From: Candidatus Heimdallarchaeota archaeon
GTDB taxonomy: Archaea > Asgardarchaeota > Heimdallarchaeia > Heimdallarchaeales > Kariarchaeaceae
Assembly (NCBI GenBank): GCA_015523565.1
Contig: WAKA01000202.1
Coordinates: forward strand, 1 to 61,740
Direction of reading: 5' to 3'
DNA length: 61,740 nt
Of the stretch, positions 9,600 through 18,353 are shown piece after piece. Position 1 is the first letter of the stretch. Every line of letters begins with the position of its first letter. The position numbers were made by a program, and so were the translations under genes. The notes below the pieces were generated by a model. That model was given only the letters and a program-made list of their open reading frames with translations. It did no database searches and was not told the DNA's origin.

Positions 9600-11080
9600 A
9601 GAAACGGATACAGGCAAAGTGGAACGAACCCTTGATCAGTGAACTTGGGGGAAATGGACGGCGTGCATATATCCCAGAGCAATTAGACATTCCGTCTGTC
9701 AAACTTTCTGATGAATGGCTAAGAAAATCACCTCCTCACCTTCCTGAAGTTTCAGAACTTGAATTGGTTCGACATGTGGTTCATCTTTCACAAATGATTC
9801 ATGGGGTGGATGTGGGCCCTTATCCCTTGGGCTCCTGCACCATGAAATACAATCCTAAAATTAATGAACGAATTGCACGGTTTGATGGTTTTACTTCTAT
9901 TCATCCTGAAACGCCTGACGATGCAATGCAGGGCATCATTGAAGTTTATTATAGAACCCAGGAAGCTTTAAAGACACTTACCGGTTTTTCCGCAATCACA
10001 CTTCAACCTCCTGCAGGGGCATCTGGTGAATTTGTTGGAACTCTTATTATGAGAGCCTACCACTTGAGCCGTCGAGATCACAAAAGAAATACTGTTCTCA
10101 TCCCAGATTCTGCACATGGAACCAATCCTGCCAGTGCTGCTATGGCTGGTTTTAAGGTTCTGGAAATCCCCTCCAATGAAAACGGGACTGTTGACATGGA
10201 TGCTCTAGATGCAGTATTGGATGATTCTATTGCAGGATTGATGATAACAAACCCAAATACCCTTGGTATTTTTGAAAAAGAAATCTTGGAAATAACACGG
10301 AAAGTTCATGAGGTAGGAGGTCTGACATATCTTGATGGTGCAAACTTCAATGGAATTGTTGGAATGATACGTCCAATCGATATGGGATTCGACATTATGC
10401 ATATGAACCTACATAAAACATTTACTGGTCCTCATGGTGGTGGTGGTCCCGGATCTGGTCCTGTTGGTGTTGCAGAACACCTTTCCCAATTTCTCCCAGT
10501 ACCTATTGCGGCATATAAGGACGGAATGTATTATTGGGATTATTCTCATGAACAAACCAGTATTGGACGGGTTCATGCTTACAATGGAAACTTTGGAATT
10601 GTGTTGCGCGCCTTGGCATATATTTACAGGAACGGTGGAATTGGTCTACGTAAATCCTGTGAAATTGCAGTCCTTAACGCAAATTATCTAATGCACAAGG
10701 TGAGCAAAATCAGAGGGCTGACAATTCCTAGAGCCCATGGTGTGCCTAGAAAACATGAGTTTGTAGCATCTGCTCTCCCTATGCTAAAAGAGACAAAGGT
10801 TTCTGCCAATGACATTGCAAAAGCAATGTTGGATTATGGTATCCATTCTCCCACTGTTTATTTCCCCTTAATTGTTAAAGAGGCCTTAATGGTTGAACCC
10901 ACAGAATCTGAAACAATACAAAGCTTAAATCAAATCTACAAGGTATTGCAGATAATCTCCGATGAAGCTTATGCAAATGCGGAAAAACTACATCAAGAAC
11001 CTACAACTACCTCCATTGGAAGACTTGACGAAGTATCGCTCGCAAAACATCCTGTATTGAGTGAAAGAATGGCAAAATAA
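9596..11080 (+). CDS. gcvPB: Glycine dehydrogenase (decarboxylating) subunit 2
   Basis: The PLP-carrying half of the split glycine decarboxylase, 494 residues. The PLP lysine is K274 in MHMNLHKTFTGPHGGGGPG. SYPLGSCTMKYNPKINE-like and LIPDSAHGTNPASAAMAGF segments are clear. It is coupled to gcvPA by an ATGA overlap and ends four bases from the convergent NAD-kinase-like gene. The split PA/PB form is usual in archaea and many bacteria. Confidence 0.96.
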   Translation: MKKRIQAKWNEPLISELGGNGRRAYIPEQLDIPSVKLSDEWLRKSPPHLPEVSELELVRHVVHLSQMIHGVDVGPYPLGSCTMKYNPKINERIARFDGFTSIHPETPDDAMQGIIEVYYRTQEALKTLTGFSAITLQPPAGASGEFVGTLIMRAYHLSRRDHKRNTVLIPDSAHGTNPASAAMAGFKVLEIPSNENGTVDMDALDAVLDDSIAGLMITNPNTLGIFEKEILEITRKVHEVGGLTYLDGANFNGIVGMIRPIDMGFDIMHMNLHKTFTGPHGGGGPGSGPVGVAEHLSQFLPVPIAAYKDGMYYWDYSHEQTSIGRVHAYNGNFGIVLRALAYIYRNGGIGLRKSCEIAVLNANYLMHKVSKIRGLTIPRAHGVPRKHEFVASALPMLKETKVSANDIAKAMLDYGIHSPTVYFPLIVKEALMVEPTESETIQSLNQIYKVLQIISDEAYANAEKLHQEPTTTSIGRLDEVSLAKHPVLSERMAK

Positions 11081-11084
11081 ACTT

Positions 11085-12149
11085 CTACTCCGCTTTTCTT
11101 AATACTGATTCATGATAACTAATTACTACCTTATAATAGCCCTGTAATGCCTTATCCAACTCGGCATCTCCTGTATCAATATACAACATAGGTGTTGCCT
11201 GCATCTTTTCAGGTGTTGCGAAAACCCTAATCCCCTTCTTTCCAACATTTTTCAAAATATCAGGGGGAATTTGTCTATTCCCTCTCCCAAATAAATGACC
11301 TTGAGAACCGATAGGTGTGACCCAAACCTCGTCAATTCTCATCTTTCTCAATTCATCATATGTTGCATCTTCTAAAACCCGTTCTCTTCCATTGAACACA
11401 TCAATCCCAAGCAATGATTTTTCCAATCCCATATGAATGAAAATCTGTTGCATCGTACTTCCACTCCCTACCAATATCGTCCCATGTAACCATCCTTCCT
11501 CTTCAATGCGCTGTGCAATTAATCTATAGGTATCCTCATCCGATTTTTGATGGAAGGTGGACTTTCCCACCTGAATCTGTTCAATAGCTGGAACGTATGC
11601 CGCTGAAACCAACTTAGGTATAATTCTCCCTTTTTTATATTCCTCTTCATCAAGATCTTCTATTTCAACAACTTTTGTCTTTCCATCCCAGACATCCAAA
11701 ACAATTCCCAAGTCTTCTGGTTTGTGAAGAAATACTCCTGAGAATATTTTCACTCCTGCGGGTATCCCTAAAATCGGAATTTTCCGTTCGTAGGTCTCTT
11801 TGCCGACTATTGCGGCAGTTCCATCTCCTCCCACAAAAATGATCAATTCAACCTTTTGCATAACCAATTCTTGAACTGCTTTTTTTGTATGAATTGGTTT
11901 ACTTCGTTTAGGCATTTCATAAACAACCTTCCCCAATGATGAGAACTGCTTATCTGTAACCAGCCATTCAATATCATTATTGGTTATTGAAGATATCGCC
12001 CGTTTTGCGATGTCATATGAGACCTGTTTCTCTCCTTTTTGTACTAGATCCCATGCTTTTTCAATATCATCTGTACCTTTCCATGCAAACTTAGCACCCA
12101 TTCCTGCAATGGGATTAATTACAAGCCCCAATCTTGACACATTGATCAC
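11085..12149 (-). CDS. ATP-NAD kinase-like protein (archaeal COG3199 type)
   Basis: A 354-residue protein with the NAD kinase/diacylglycerol-kinase-like fold. The N-terminal LGLVINPIAGMGAKFAWKGTD and the phosphate-binding motif IIFVGGDGTAAIVG (near residue 102) are diagnostic. The later IPAGVKIFSGVF segment replaces the NAD kinase DG-binding loop in this subfamily. Similar genes are annotated as ATP-NAD kinases or acetoin catabolism protein X, but the substrate is not settled by sequence. It starts with GTG and overlaps the upstream aminotransferase by four bases (GTGA), so the two are translated together. Confidence 0.75.
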   Translation of the reverse strand: MINVSRLGLVINPIAGMGAKFAWKGTDDIEKAWDLVQKGEKQVSYDIAKRAISSITNNDIEWLVTDKQFSSLGKVVYEMPKRSKPIHTKKAVQELVMQKVELIIFVGGDGTAAIVGKETYERKIPILGIPAGVKIFSGVFLHKPEDLGIVLDVWDGKTKVVEIEDLDEEEYKKGRIIPKLVSAAYVPAIEQIQVGKSTFHQKSDEDTYRLIAQRIEEEGWLHGTILVGSGSTMQQIFIHMGLEKSLLGIDVFNGRERVLEDATYDELRKMRIDEVWVTPIGSQGHLFGRGNRQIPPDILKNVGKKGIRVFATPEKMQATPMLYIDTGDAELDKALQGYYKVVISYHESVLRKAE

Positions 12150-13300
12150 GATTTTCCAAATATTCCTTGGATTGCATGTGCTACTCTCTCACGCTCTTCT
12201 TGTGTAAGACTTGGGACAACTGGTATTTCAAAATGGTTTGGGCCAATTTTCTCAGAAATCGGACAGTGTATTTTTGTGTAATCTGGATAGTTGACACATG
12301 CACTCCATCTCCATTCTTTAATATTGACAAAATTCTGTTGCTGATAACTTAATGTGGCATATATCGGTCTTGCCATGACCCTATGCTCCTTGAATTTTTC
12401 AACAGCCTCTTTTGGTTTAATGGAACTATTTCGGGTGTCAATGGCAAAGATGTAATCTGCATGTGTAAATCCCTTAGGGATATGCTGATAATCAATTGTT
12501 TCAATTTCATCAATTATCTTTCTATAATATTCCGCATTTTTTGATCTCTTTTCCAAAAGCTCACTTATCCTATCCATCTGTACTGACGCAATTGCCCCCT
12601 GTAAATCCGTCATCCGATAGTTGAATCCAACACGTACATGCTTATATCCTCCTTCCAACGTTCTTCCATGATTCTTCAGCGATTCAACTTTCTCTGCCAA
12701 CTCTTCATTATTGGTTACAACAACCCCTCCCTCACCAGAAATCAAATTTTTTGTTGCATATAGGGAAAAGGTTGCTATATCTCCAAAATTTCCTGCATGA
12801 ACTCCATCAATCCTTGCTCCATGAGCTTGTGCCGCATCTTCAATTAGAATTAGGTCTTTGTCATCTGCAAGGTCTCTGAATGCCTTCATATCTGCTGGTA
12901 GCCCAAAAATATGTACTGGCATGATTGCCTTCGTCTTTTCAGTGATTGCTTCCTCCACTTTTTCTGGATCCAAGTTCCAAGTGTCTGATTGAACATCCAC
13001 AAACTTTGGCACTGCCCCAACAAACAGGATGGAATTCGATGTTGCAATAAATGTAAATGGTGTAGTTATTACCTCATCTCCTGGTTTTAATCCAACTGCT
13101 TCCATCGCCAAATGAAGCGCGGCTGTTCCGTTTGCACATGTTATCGCATTTTTTACCCCCGTGAATGCCTTGAATTTTTCTTCAAACTCTTTTGAATACT
13201 TTCCTTCAATCAACCGTTTGGATTCAATTACTTCTATAACAGCCTCTTTCTCTTTTCCTGTCAAGGAAACATCAACAAATGGTATGACACGGTCATTCAT
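12146..13300 (-). CDS. DegT/DnrJ/EryC1/StrS-family aminotransferase
   Basis: A PLP-dependent sugar aminotransferase-type protein of 384 residues. Visible features are TCANGTAALHLAMEAVGLKPGDEV, TPFTFIATSNSI, the EDAAQAHGA motif, and the PLP lysine in FSLYATKNLISGEGG (about K184). Enzymes of this family normally make amino sugars for surface glycans or glycoproteins. No other sugar-nucleotide genes are adjacent; the coupled downstream gene is NAD-kinase-like. The ATG at 13300 (MNDRVIPFVDV) is preferred over an in-frame TTG at 13312. Confidence 0.88.
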   Translation of the reverse strand: MNDRVIPFVDVSLTGKEKEAVIEVIESKRLIEGKYSKEFEEKFKAFTGVKNAITCANGTAALHLAMEAVGLKPGDEVITTPFTFIATSNSILFVGAVPKFVDVQSDTWNLDPEKVEEAITEKTKAIMPVHIFGLPADMKAFRDLADDKDLILIEDAAQAHGARIDGVHAGNFGDIATFSLYATKNLISGEGGVVVTNNEELAEKVESLKNHGRTLEGGYKHVRVGFNYRMTDLQGAIASVQMDRISELLEKRSKNAEYYRKIIDEIETIDYQHIPKGFTHADYIFAIDTRNSSIKPKEAVEKFKEHRVMARPIYATLSYQQQNFVNIKEWRWSACVNYPDYTKIHCPISEKIGPNHFEIPVVPSLTQEERERVAHAIQGIFGKS

Positions 13301-13350
13301 TGATCTTTTCAATTCAATTATCTATTTTACTTTGTCCATTCATCTTGATA

Positions 13351-13674
13351 CTAACTTGCTTTTACTTTATGGATTTTGTCTCCTGATCGCCCCCGAATTC
13401 TGATTATCCACTCACCTTTTGCGGGAACTGCCAGCTTTTGACTAAAGCTGAATGGCTTGATTACCATAATTGCCATTCCTGGTGCAGATTGACCATAATA
13501 ATCCACTACAATGGTTTTTGTATTTTCATCTATGTGGACTTTTGTGTCTGTATGCTTCCATGCTGGGGTCGGCCATTCTGCATCCACCTCTATTGTGAAT
13601 TGCTTGCCAACTTCCACAGATTCAGGTCCTCTTATGGACTTGATAAATGGTAATGATCTTGTGTCGTTTCTCAT
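13351..13674 (-). CDS. Small hypothetical protein downstream of 3-hydroxyacyl-CoA dehydrogenase
   Basis: I do not recognise a family. The 107-residue protein has no signal peptide and no membrane segment. It is rich in alternating hydrophobic residues (FTIEVDAEW, TKTIVVDYYG, GEWIIRIRGR), which suggests an all-beta, perhaps immunoglobulin-like, fold. It starts seven bases after the stop of the 3-hydroxyacyl-CoA dehydrogenase gene on the same strand, so it is likely in the same operon. A role with acyl-CoA metabolism is inference from position only. Confidence 0.6.
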   Translation of the reverse strand: MRNDTRSLPFIKSIRGPESVEVGKQFTIEVDAEWPTPAWKHTDTKVHIDENTKTIVVDYYGQSAPGMAIMVIKPFSFSQKLAVPAKGEWIIRIRGRSGDKIHKVKAS

Positions 13675-13680
13675 GATTGC

Positions 13681-14532
13681 TCACTTGTACTCAAAGAAAC
13701 CTTTTCCGGTTTTTATTCCGAGATTCCCTTCTTCAACCAGTTTCACTAGGATGTCTGCTGGTTTATAGCAATCCCCAAATGATCTTTGCATTGTGCGCTG
13801 ACTGGCAAGGGCAACATCTAATCCAACCATATCTGCAAGCGTCAACGGTCCGACAGGAAAATTAGCTCCTAGAACCAATGCCTTGTCAATGTCCTCAGGA
13901 CTTGCGACTCCCTCATCCAATAGTTTTGCTGCCTCATTCAATGCAGGCAAAAGTACTCTATTCACAATGAAACCTGGAGAATCCTTGGTTACAATGGGTT
14001 GTTTCCCTAACTTTTCAACAAACTTGATTGCTGTCTCTTTTACTTCGTCGGATGTTTCCTTTCCTAAAACCACTTCAACAAGTTTCATTGCCGCAGGTGG
14101 ATTGAAAAAATGAAGCCCAATAACTCTTTCAGGGTTCTTGACAACAGTCGCAATTTCTGTTATGGATAATGTGCTGGTATTTGATGCCAAGATTGTGTCT
14201 TCACTTGCAATTTCTGATAATTTGCTGAATACGTCCTTTTTTACATCCATGTTCTCAAAAACGGCTTCTATGACTAAATTTGCTCCCTCTACCGCTGACT
14301 TCATGTCAAGTGTTGGCTTTATCCTATGGAACACCTTTTCCCCATCCGCAGGTGACATTTTCCCTCTTTCTATCCCCTGCATCAATGCCCTTCTGATTTT
14401 GTCCATACCTGCATCCAGAAATTTCTGTTCTTTGTCTAAAACTGTTACATTGTACCCTGCTACAGCAGATACATATGCAATTCCTGAACCCATTGCTCCT
14501 GTTCCTATAACTACTATATTTTGGATGTCCAT
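13681..14532 (-). CDS. 3-hydroxyacyl-CoA (3-hydroxybutyryl-CoA) dehydrogenase
   Basis: An NAD(P)-dependent enzyme of 283 residues that interconverts 3-hydroxyacyl-CoA and 3-ketoacyl-CoA. The Rossmann motif VIGTGAMGSGIAYV begins at about residue 7. ASNTSTLSITEIA and GLHFFNPPAAMKLVEVV, which contains the catalytic His of the family, follow. PGFIVNRVLLPALNEA and the C-terminal NFPVGPLTLADMVGLD complete the signature. The length is that of monofunctional bacterial and archaeal enzymes. It is divergent from the enoyl-CoA hydratase gene. The ATG at 14532 is preferred because the AT-rich box (GATAAAAAAAC) lies about 22-31 bases upstream; an ATG at 14550 would add six residues. Confidence 0.94.
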   Translation of the reverse strand: MDIQNIVVIGTGAMGSGIAYVSAVAGYNVTVLDKEQKFLDAGMDKIRRALMQGIERGKMSPADGEKVFHRIKPTLDMKSAVEGANLVIEAVFENMDVKKDVFSKLSEIASEDTILASNTSTLSITEIATVVKNPERVIGLHFFNPPAAMKLVEVVLGKETSDEVKETAIKFVEKLGKQPIVTKDSPGFIVNRVLLPALNEAAKLLDEGVASPEDIDKALVLGANFPVGPLTLADMVGLDVALASQRTMQRSFGDCYKPADILVKLVEEGNLGIKTGKGFFEYK

Positions 14533-14721
14533 ATGCAGGAATATCATCATGGGTTTTTTTATCTTGAGTAAATATCTTGGAAGATTGAAGTCGAAAATAT
14601 GAAAATTTCAACGAAGAGGTAGTAAAAATCAAAATCAGTTCTTGATTTGTCAATTCTGTATGCCCTTTGAAGCAACTATTATATTCCAATAAAATAATTT
14701 GGCTTAACTACGGTGATAAGA

Positions 14722-15516
14722 ATGAGTACTGTATTATACAGCAAAGAAGGAACTTTCTTAAGTACAACACAGAACATTGCTAAAATTACTCTAAACAAGC
14801 CTGCTTCCTTGAACGCACTTGGTCCTGATCTTGTTGCAGATCTAGAGGAGGCAATCGATAAGGCATTGGCAGATGATGAAATCAGAACCATAATCATCAC
14901 TGGTGAAGGTAAGGCATTTTGTGCAGGTGCAGACCTAAAAGCCTTGAGCAAGCTTACTCCTGAAGAAGCCCATGAATATTCAATCAAAGGTCAAGCCCTT
15001 TTCCGCAAAATTGAACAAGCTCCAAAAGCCGTCATTGCCGCAATAAATGGAATATGCTTGGGCGGTGGATTGGAATTGGCTATGTCTTGTGATATTAGGG
15101 TTGCAGCAAGCGAAATAAAATTGGGATTGCCAGAAGTGTCTCTAGGTCTAATCCCTGCTTGGGGCGGTTCCCAACGACTTCCCTATCTTGTGGGCATGTC
15201 AAAAGCAAGAGAGATGATCTTGACTGGAACCATGATTTCTTCTGAAGAAGCCCTTCAAATAGGTCTTGTCAGCAAGGTTGTGCCAGCAGATGAACTACAG
15301 GCAACTGCCGCATTCTTGGCCACAAAAATTGGGGAAAATGCGCCATTGGCAATTAAATATGCTAAAGATGCATTAAATGCAAGCAGAACTTTAAGTATCG
15401 AGGATGGCAATAAACTAGAATTGGAGATAGCTGATAAGTTGGCTGCTTCTGAAGACCTGCGCGAAGGAATAACTGCCTTCGCTGAAAAACGCAAACCCGT
15501 TTTCAAAGGCAAATAA
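14722..15516 (+). CDS. Enoyl-CoA hydratase/isomerase family protein
   Basis: A crotonase-fold enzyme of 264 residues. The oxyanion-hole segments GEGKAFCAGADLKAL and AINGICLGGGLELAMSCD, and the LGLPEVSLGLIPAWGGSQRLP segment with the catalytic-type Glu, are all visible. With the flanking dehydrogenase and thiolase it covers three steps of beta-oxidation, or the reverse chain-building direction. The ATG at 14722 is preferred; a GTG nine bases upstream is also in frame. It is six bases upstream of the thiolase gene, forming the first gene of a three-gene operon. Confidence 0.93.
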   Translation: MSTVLYSKEGTFLSTTQNIAKITLNKPASLNALGPDLVADLEEAIDKALADDEIRTIIITGEGKAFCAGADLKALSKLTPEEAHEYSIKGQALFRKIEQAPKAVIAAINGICLGGGLELAMSCDIRVAASEIKLGLPEVSLGLIPAWGGSQRLPYLVGMSKAREMILTGTMISSEEALQIGLVSKVVPADELQATAAFLATKIGENAPLAIKYAKDALNASRTLSIEDGNKLELEIADKLAASEDLREGITAFAEKRKPVFKGK

Positions 15517-15522
15517 AATGCT

Positions 15523-16698
15523 ATGGTGACAATAAAAATGGATGAAGATGTTGTAATCGTTGGTGGTGGACATTCAAAATTTGGCAAACGCAAGGGACTG
15601 GGTATCCGGGAACTTGCCTTTGAAGCTGTTGAATCCCTCCTGAAAGATTTTAATATGGGGCTTGAGGATATCGATGCCTCTGTCATAGGTATTGCAGGCG
15701 AAGAATTTTCTGGACAAGGTGCCCCTGCTGCAGTCATAAATGATGAAATTGGAATGGCTGGAAAACCTACCTTGCGAGTTGAATCTGCATGTGCAACAGG
15801 AACCGCGGCAATTAAAGCCGCCTATGGATGGATTAAAGCTGGATTCTATGATTCTGTATTGGTTTTGGGTGTTGAGAAAATGACCTCTGTCTCCTCTGCA
15901 CGGGCTACTGAGTTGATGGCTAGGGCTGGGGACGTAAGATGGGAATCACCATATGGTTGTACATTTCCTGGTTATTATGCATTATTCGCAAGTGCACACA
16001 TGAAAGAATACGGAACCACAAAAGAGATGCTTTCCGCCGTAGGTGTCAAGGCTCATCATTATGGTGCCATGAACCCGTTGGCTCACTTGCAAAAGGAGGT
16101 CAGCCTTTCTGAGGCAATGAATGCAGTACCAATTGCCCATCCTCTAAACCTTTATGACTGTTCTTTAATTTCTGATGGGGCCGCTGCTGTTGTCTTGACA
16201 AGAGAAAGTATTGCCAAGAAATTTACAGACACACCTATCAAGATCAAAGGTATTGGATCTGGTTCAGATACTATGCAAGTTGCCCAACGAAAGTCTTTAA
16301 CCTCACTTCAAGGTGCTAAAGACGCGGCAAGGAAGGCATATAAGATGGCTGGTATTACCCCCAATGATGTTGATGTCGCAGAGGTGCATGACTGTTTTAC
16401 TATTGCTGAAATCATTGCAACTGAAGACCTTGGATTCTTTGAACCTGGACAGGGTGGTCCTGCTGTATTGGATCAGCAAACATATATCGGTGGCAAAATT
16501 CCTGTAAATGTAGACGGTGGTCTTAAATCAAAAGGTCATCCACTTGGGGCGACAGGAGTATCTCAAGCATATGAATTAAGAAAGCAATTGCTTGGAGAAG
16601 CAGGAAAAAGACAGGTTGACGGTGCAACAATTGGTCTAAGCCATAATGTCGGTCAGTCGGGTCAATTTGTCAATGTTATCATCTACGGAAGGGATTGA
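15523..16698 (+). CDS. Thiolase family protein (acetyl-CoA acetyltransferase / SCP-x type)
   Basis: A 391-residue thiolase. The nucleophilic cysteine is C90 in RVESACATGTAAIKAAYGW. The later VHDCFTIAE and GGLKSKGHPLGATG motifs supply the second active-site region and the catalytic His. This SCP-x-like subtype is the one that pairs with DUF35 proteins in archaea. It is followed after one base by a DUF35 gene. No HMG-CoA synthase is next to it, so the partner set differs from the mevalonate-type cluster. Confidence 0.92.
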   Translation: MVTIKMDEDVVIVGGGHSKFGKRKGLGIRELAFEAVESLLKDFNMGLEDIDASVIGIAGEEFSGQGAPAAVINDEIGMAGKPTLRVESACATGTAAIKAAYGWIKAGFYDSVLVLGVEKMTSVSSARATELMARAGDVRWESPYGCTFPGYYALFASAHMKEYGTTKEMLSAVGVKAHHYGAMNPLAHLQKEVSLSEAMNAVPIAHPLNLYDCSLISDGAAAVVLTRESIAKKFTDTPIKIKGIGSGSDTMQVAQRKSLTSLQGAKDAARKAYKMAGITPNDVDVAEVHDCFTIAEIIATEDLGFFEPGQGGPAVLDQQTYIGGKIPVNVDGGLKSKGHPLGATGVSQAYELRKQLLGEAGKRQVDGATIGLSHNVGQSGQFVNVIIYGRD

Positions 16699-16699
16699 A

Positions 16700-17119
16700 A
16701 TGTCGGAACAGCAAGCGATTAAATTTGGTTACATAACGTATGAGGAAACAGTTCCTCTGACTTCTGAATTCGCTCAAAACCTTTTGGAAGGGAAAATTGT
16801 TGGAAAAGTATGCAACAATTGCAAGGCTAAATACCTACCCCCTCGCAATGGTTGCTCAAAATGCTTCAGCAGGGATCTGTCACCTTTTGAGGTTTCACCG
16901 GAAGCAACACTTAAGGCATTTACTGTTATTCATTTCCCTCCCGAATCCTTTGCCGATAAAGCACCTTACATTGTTGCAATCGGTGAATTTGAAGATGGAA
17001 CTGCTGTCCTCGCACATCTTACGGGAATGACGGCTATGCCCCAAGTTGGCATGAAAATTAAACTTGTTGGTCAAAAAATAGCTCAAGATCGAGTTGTCTA
17101 TAAATTTGTAAAGGTCTAA
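16700..17119 (+). CDS. DUF35 Zn-ribbon/OB-fold acyl-CoA-associated protein
   Basis: A 139-residue OB-fold protein with an N-terminal zinc ribbon (CNNCKAKYLPPRNGCSKC, residues about 38-55). DUF35 proteins act as acyl-CoA channelling partners of thiolases in archaea. The start at 16700 lies one base after the thiolase stop; an open frame extends upstream inside the thiolase gene but is not needed. The AAGGGATTG just before the ATG may serve as a ribosome binding site. Confidence 0.9.
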   Translation: MSEQQAIKFGYITYEETVPLTSEFAQNLLEGKIVGKVCNNCKAKYLPPRNGCSKCFSRDLSPFEVSPEATLKAFTVIHFPPESFADKAPYIVAIGEFEDGTAVLAHLTGMTAMPQVGMKIKLVGQKIAQDRVVYKFVKV

Positions 17120-17189
17120 TTTGCACTAATTCTCTCAAACTCTATCGATAATTAAAAAAGAGCATTGTTTAATCCTCATATGTTTACCA

Positions 17190-18353
17190 ATGAAAGTTCA
17201 TTATGTGCTTCTATTTGTAATCTTGGCTTCGGCGATGATGCCGGCTTTTGGACAGCAGGTTGAAGACAAGTACGTGATTTTATTCGACCAATCACATGGG
17301 CAATACTTTACCCCTGAAATGTTGAAAACAGCATTTGATTCACTTAATGCCCTTGAAACTTACTTCAATATCAAAATTGAAGTCAAAACAATAAATAGTA
17401 AGTTTAATTTGACTAACCTCCAAGGAGCTGATCTTCTTATTATTACAAACCCCGATTCTGGAAGCACGACATCAACTGAAGAGAAAAGGGCATTGGCTGA
17501 TTTTATCCGAGCAGGAGGAAGCACACTCTATTTGGGCAATCCTTACAGTGATGATAAAAATATCACTGGAAATCCTCAACTCATCAATGACTTGATGGAT
17601 AGTAGCTTCCAACCTAGAACCTCATTTCAGCCTGCAAAGGATACCTTGGATAAGCCAACAGTTGTTGTGGACGACTTCAACAATGACGGAAACATAACGC
17701 ATGTGGTTTTGACCAATGATACCTTGAATTTTGATGCAATGCATAAGGGACCAAACCCTGGCTTTACTAATGTCTCGAAAATTCTCTACTATGGCACTCC
17801 AATTGTCGATAAGGATTCCGTTTCCAGCCTTTACAAAAGAATTGTCTATGGAAATTTCTCACATACAACTTATGCTGTTGATGAAAAATTTGACACTGCA
17901 GTTCTTTCACAGACATTCTATTGGCTAGTTGGAAAAGAATACAAACAAGGCAGAACAATGGCCATTGGAAGCACGATAATGTTCAGTGACCTTCCATATG
18001 ATGAAAATTCAAAATGGATTGATCAAATGGATAACCTTAAGCTTTTCCAAAATGTAATCGCTTGGCTTCTTCAACTTACTCCACTTGATCCTGAAACACC
18101 AATTGTCGAAAAAGATTTTGGCTTTTTTGTTGCCTTGAACCTCTCAATTTCTGTAGGATTTGCCTTACTTGTTGCAATTGTTGCCTTTGCAAGTCTTATA
18201 TTAAGTGGTAAACTTTCTCCATCTGATGTCACAAAATTCAAGCGTGAACAACCAAAACTTCAGAAGGAAGTAAAACAAACTAAACTGGCTTCATCTGGAA
18301 AACAAGCCAAAACAACCAAGAAAAAGAAGAAGAAAAGAGGTCAAGTCAAGTAA
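17190..18353 (+). CDS. Membrane-anchored DUF4350/GIFT-like domain protein
   Basis: The 387-residue protein starts with a signal peptide (residues 1-21, ending ...AFGQ). It continues with a Rossmann-like or glutamine-amidotransferase-like domain (YVILFDQSHGQYFT, GADLLIITNPDSG, FIRAGGSTLYLGNP) resembling DUF4350/IFT52-type GIFT domains. One membrane segment lies near residues 312-345, and the tail is a lysine-rich cytoplasmic stretch. The soluble domain is therefore probably outside the cell. The function is unknown. Its 3' end overlaps the convergent winged-helix gene by 13 bases. Confidence 0.65.
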   Translation: MKVHYVLLFVILASAMMPAFGQQVEDKYVILFDQSHGQYFTPEMLKTAFDSLNALETYFNIKIEVKTINSKFNLTNLQGADLLIITNPDSGSTTSTEEKRALADFIRAGGSTLYLGNPYSDDKNITGNPQLINDLMDSSFQPRTSFQPAKDTLDKPTVVVDDFNNDGNITHVVLTNDTLNFDAMHKGPNPGFTNVSKILYYGTPIVDKDSVSSLYKRIVYGNFSHTTYAVDEKFDTAVLSQTFYWLVGKEYKQGRTMAIGSTIMFSDLPYDENSKWIDQMDNLKLFQNVIAWLLQLTPLDPETPIVEKDFGFFVALNLSISVGFALLVAIVAFASLILSGKLSPSDVTKFKREQPKLQKEVKQTKLASSGKQAKTTKKKKKKRGQVK

